Part shown: positions 51,673 to 51,675 of the stretch, one piece after another
Position numbering within the stretch: the first letter of the stretch is position 1
Layout: every line of letters begins with the position of its first letter
NCBI GenBank assembly: GCA_019192515.1
Contig: JAHCMM010000179.1
Span: 2,503 to 54,177 of the forward strand
Direction: 5' to 3'
DNA from: Cyclobacteriaceae bacterium SS2
GTDB lineage: Bacteria > Bacteroidota > Bacteroidia > Cytophagales > Cyclobacteriaceae
Length of the DNA: 51,675 nt
Made by a program: the position numbers and the translations under genes
Notes under the pieces: model-generated
What the model was told of the DNA's origin: nothing
The model's input: the letters and a program-made list of their open reading frames with translations, nothing else
The model's database searches: none

Positions 51673-51675
51673 GTG

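Noticed and set aside
1-51675. Search for CRISPR arrays, tRNA/rRNA genes, insertion sequences and attachment sites
   Set aside because: I saw no regularly spaced repeats, no transposase or integrase frame, and no cloverleaf or rRNA-like segment. A covariance-model scan could still find a small RNA I cannot see by eye.

Overview
The window reads as chromosomal DNA of a marine or soil Bacteroidota, probably of the Cytophagales type. The evidence is a SusC/SusD pair with an N-terminal STN domain, an ECF sigma/FecR pair, many secreted or lipoprotein carbohydrate enzymes, few Shine-Dalgarno sequences, matches to the Bacteroidota -7 promoter box (TAnnTTTG), and several genes whose only plausible start is TTG. 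I see no rRNA, tRNA, CRISPR array, integrase or transposase. The organism assignment is inference from gene content.

Region 1 (1-5.6 kb) holds mixed small genes. They are a truncated DUF2202 ferritin-like lipoprotein, a secreted protein of unknown function, a sialidase-fold Asp-box protein, a hicAB toxin-antitoxin pair with an operator-like inverted repeat, and a secreted alpha/alpha-barrel-like protein. Region 2 (5.0-11.4 kb) is an RND efflux system (TolC, HlyD and HAE-1 pump). A divergent TetR gene faces it across an 8-8-8 palindrome beside the efflux promoter, and a stem-loop terminator closes the operon. Region 3 (11.4-14.7 kb) has a GbsR/MarR-type regulator, a PIN toxin with a previously uncalled 59-residue antitoxin ORF and a near-perfect 30-bp palindrome, a BaiN-type flavoprotein and a CvfB-like S1 protein.

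Region 4 (14.9-38.6 kb) is a large glycan-utilisation locus. It encodes a GH109-like NAD-dependent protein, a tandem acetylxylan-esterase-like lipoprotein with a dead second domain, an amidohydrolase, DoxX, a second exported Gfo/Idh/MocA enzyme, ECF sigma, FecR, SusC, SusD, a multidomain esterase, a GH20 hexosaminidase, a ceramidase-like protein, a third exported Gfo/Idh/MocA enzyme, a DUF6807 lipoprotein and an SGNH esterase. The enzymes point to an acetylated, amino-sugar-containing glycan, with an unusually heavy use of exported NAD-dependent enzymes.

Region 5 (38.6-49.1 kb) starts with a divergent AraC regulator. It is followed by a compact nine-gene run: RidA, a D-threonine-aldolase-like PLP enzyme, a class III aminotransferase, a 3-hydroxyacyl-CoA-dehydrogenase-like enzyme, a renal-type dipeptidase, an APC permease, a PTE-like lipoprotein and a sulfatase. 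I think this is the best candidate for an undescribed pathway: uptake and breakdown of dipeptides carrying a D- or beta-hydroxy-amino acid. Two 11-bp inverted half-sites about 61 bp apart sit between araC and the run. Region 6 (49.1-51.7 kb) is a minus-strand SDR dehydrogenase and a GH51 arabinofuranosidase, bordered by related palindromic hairpins.
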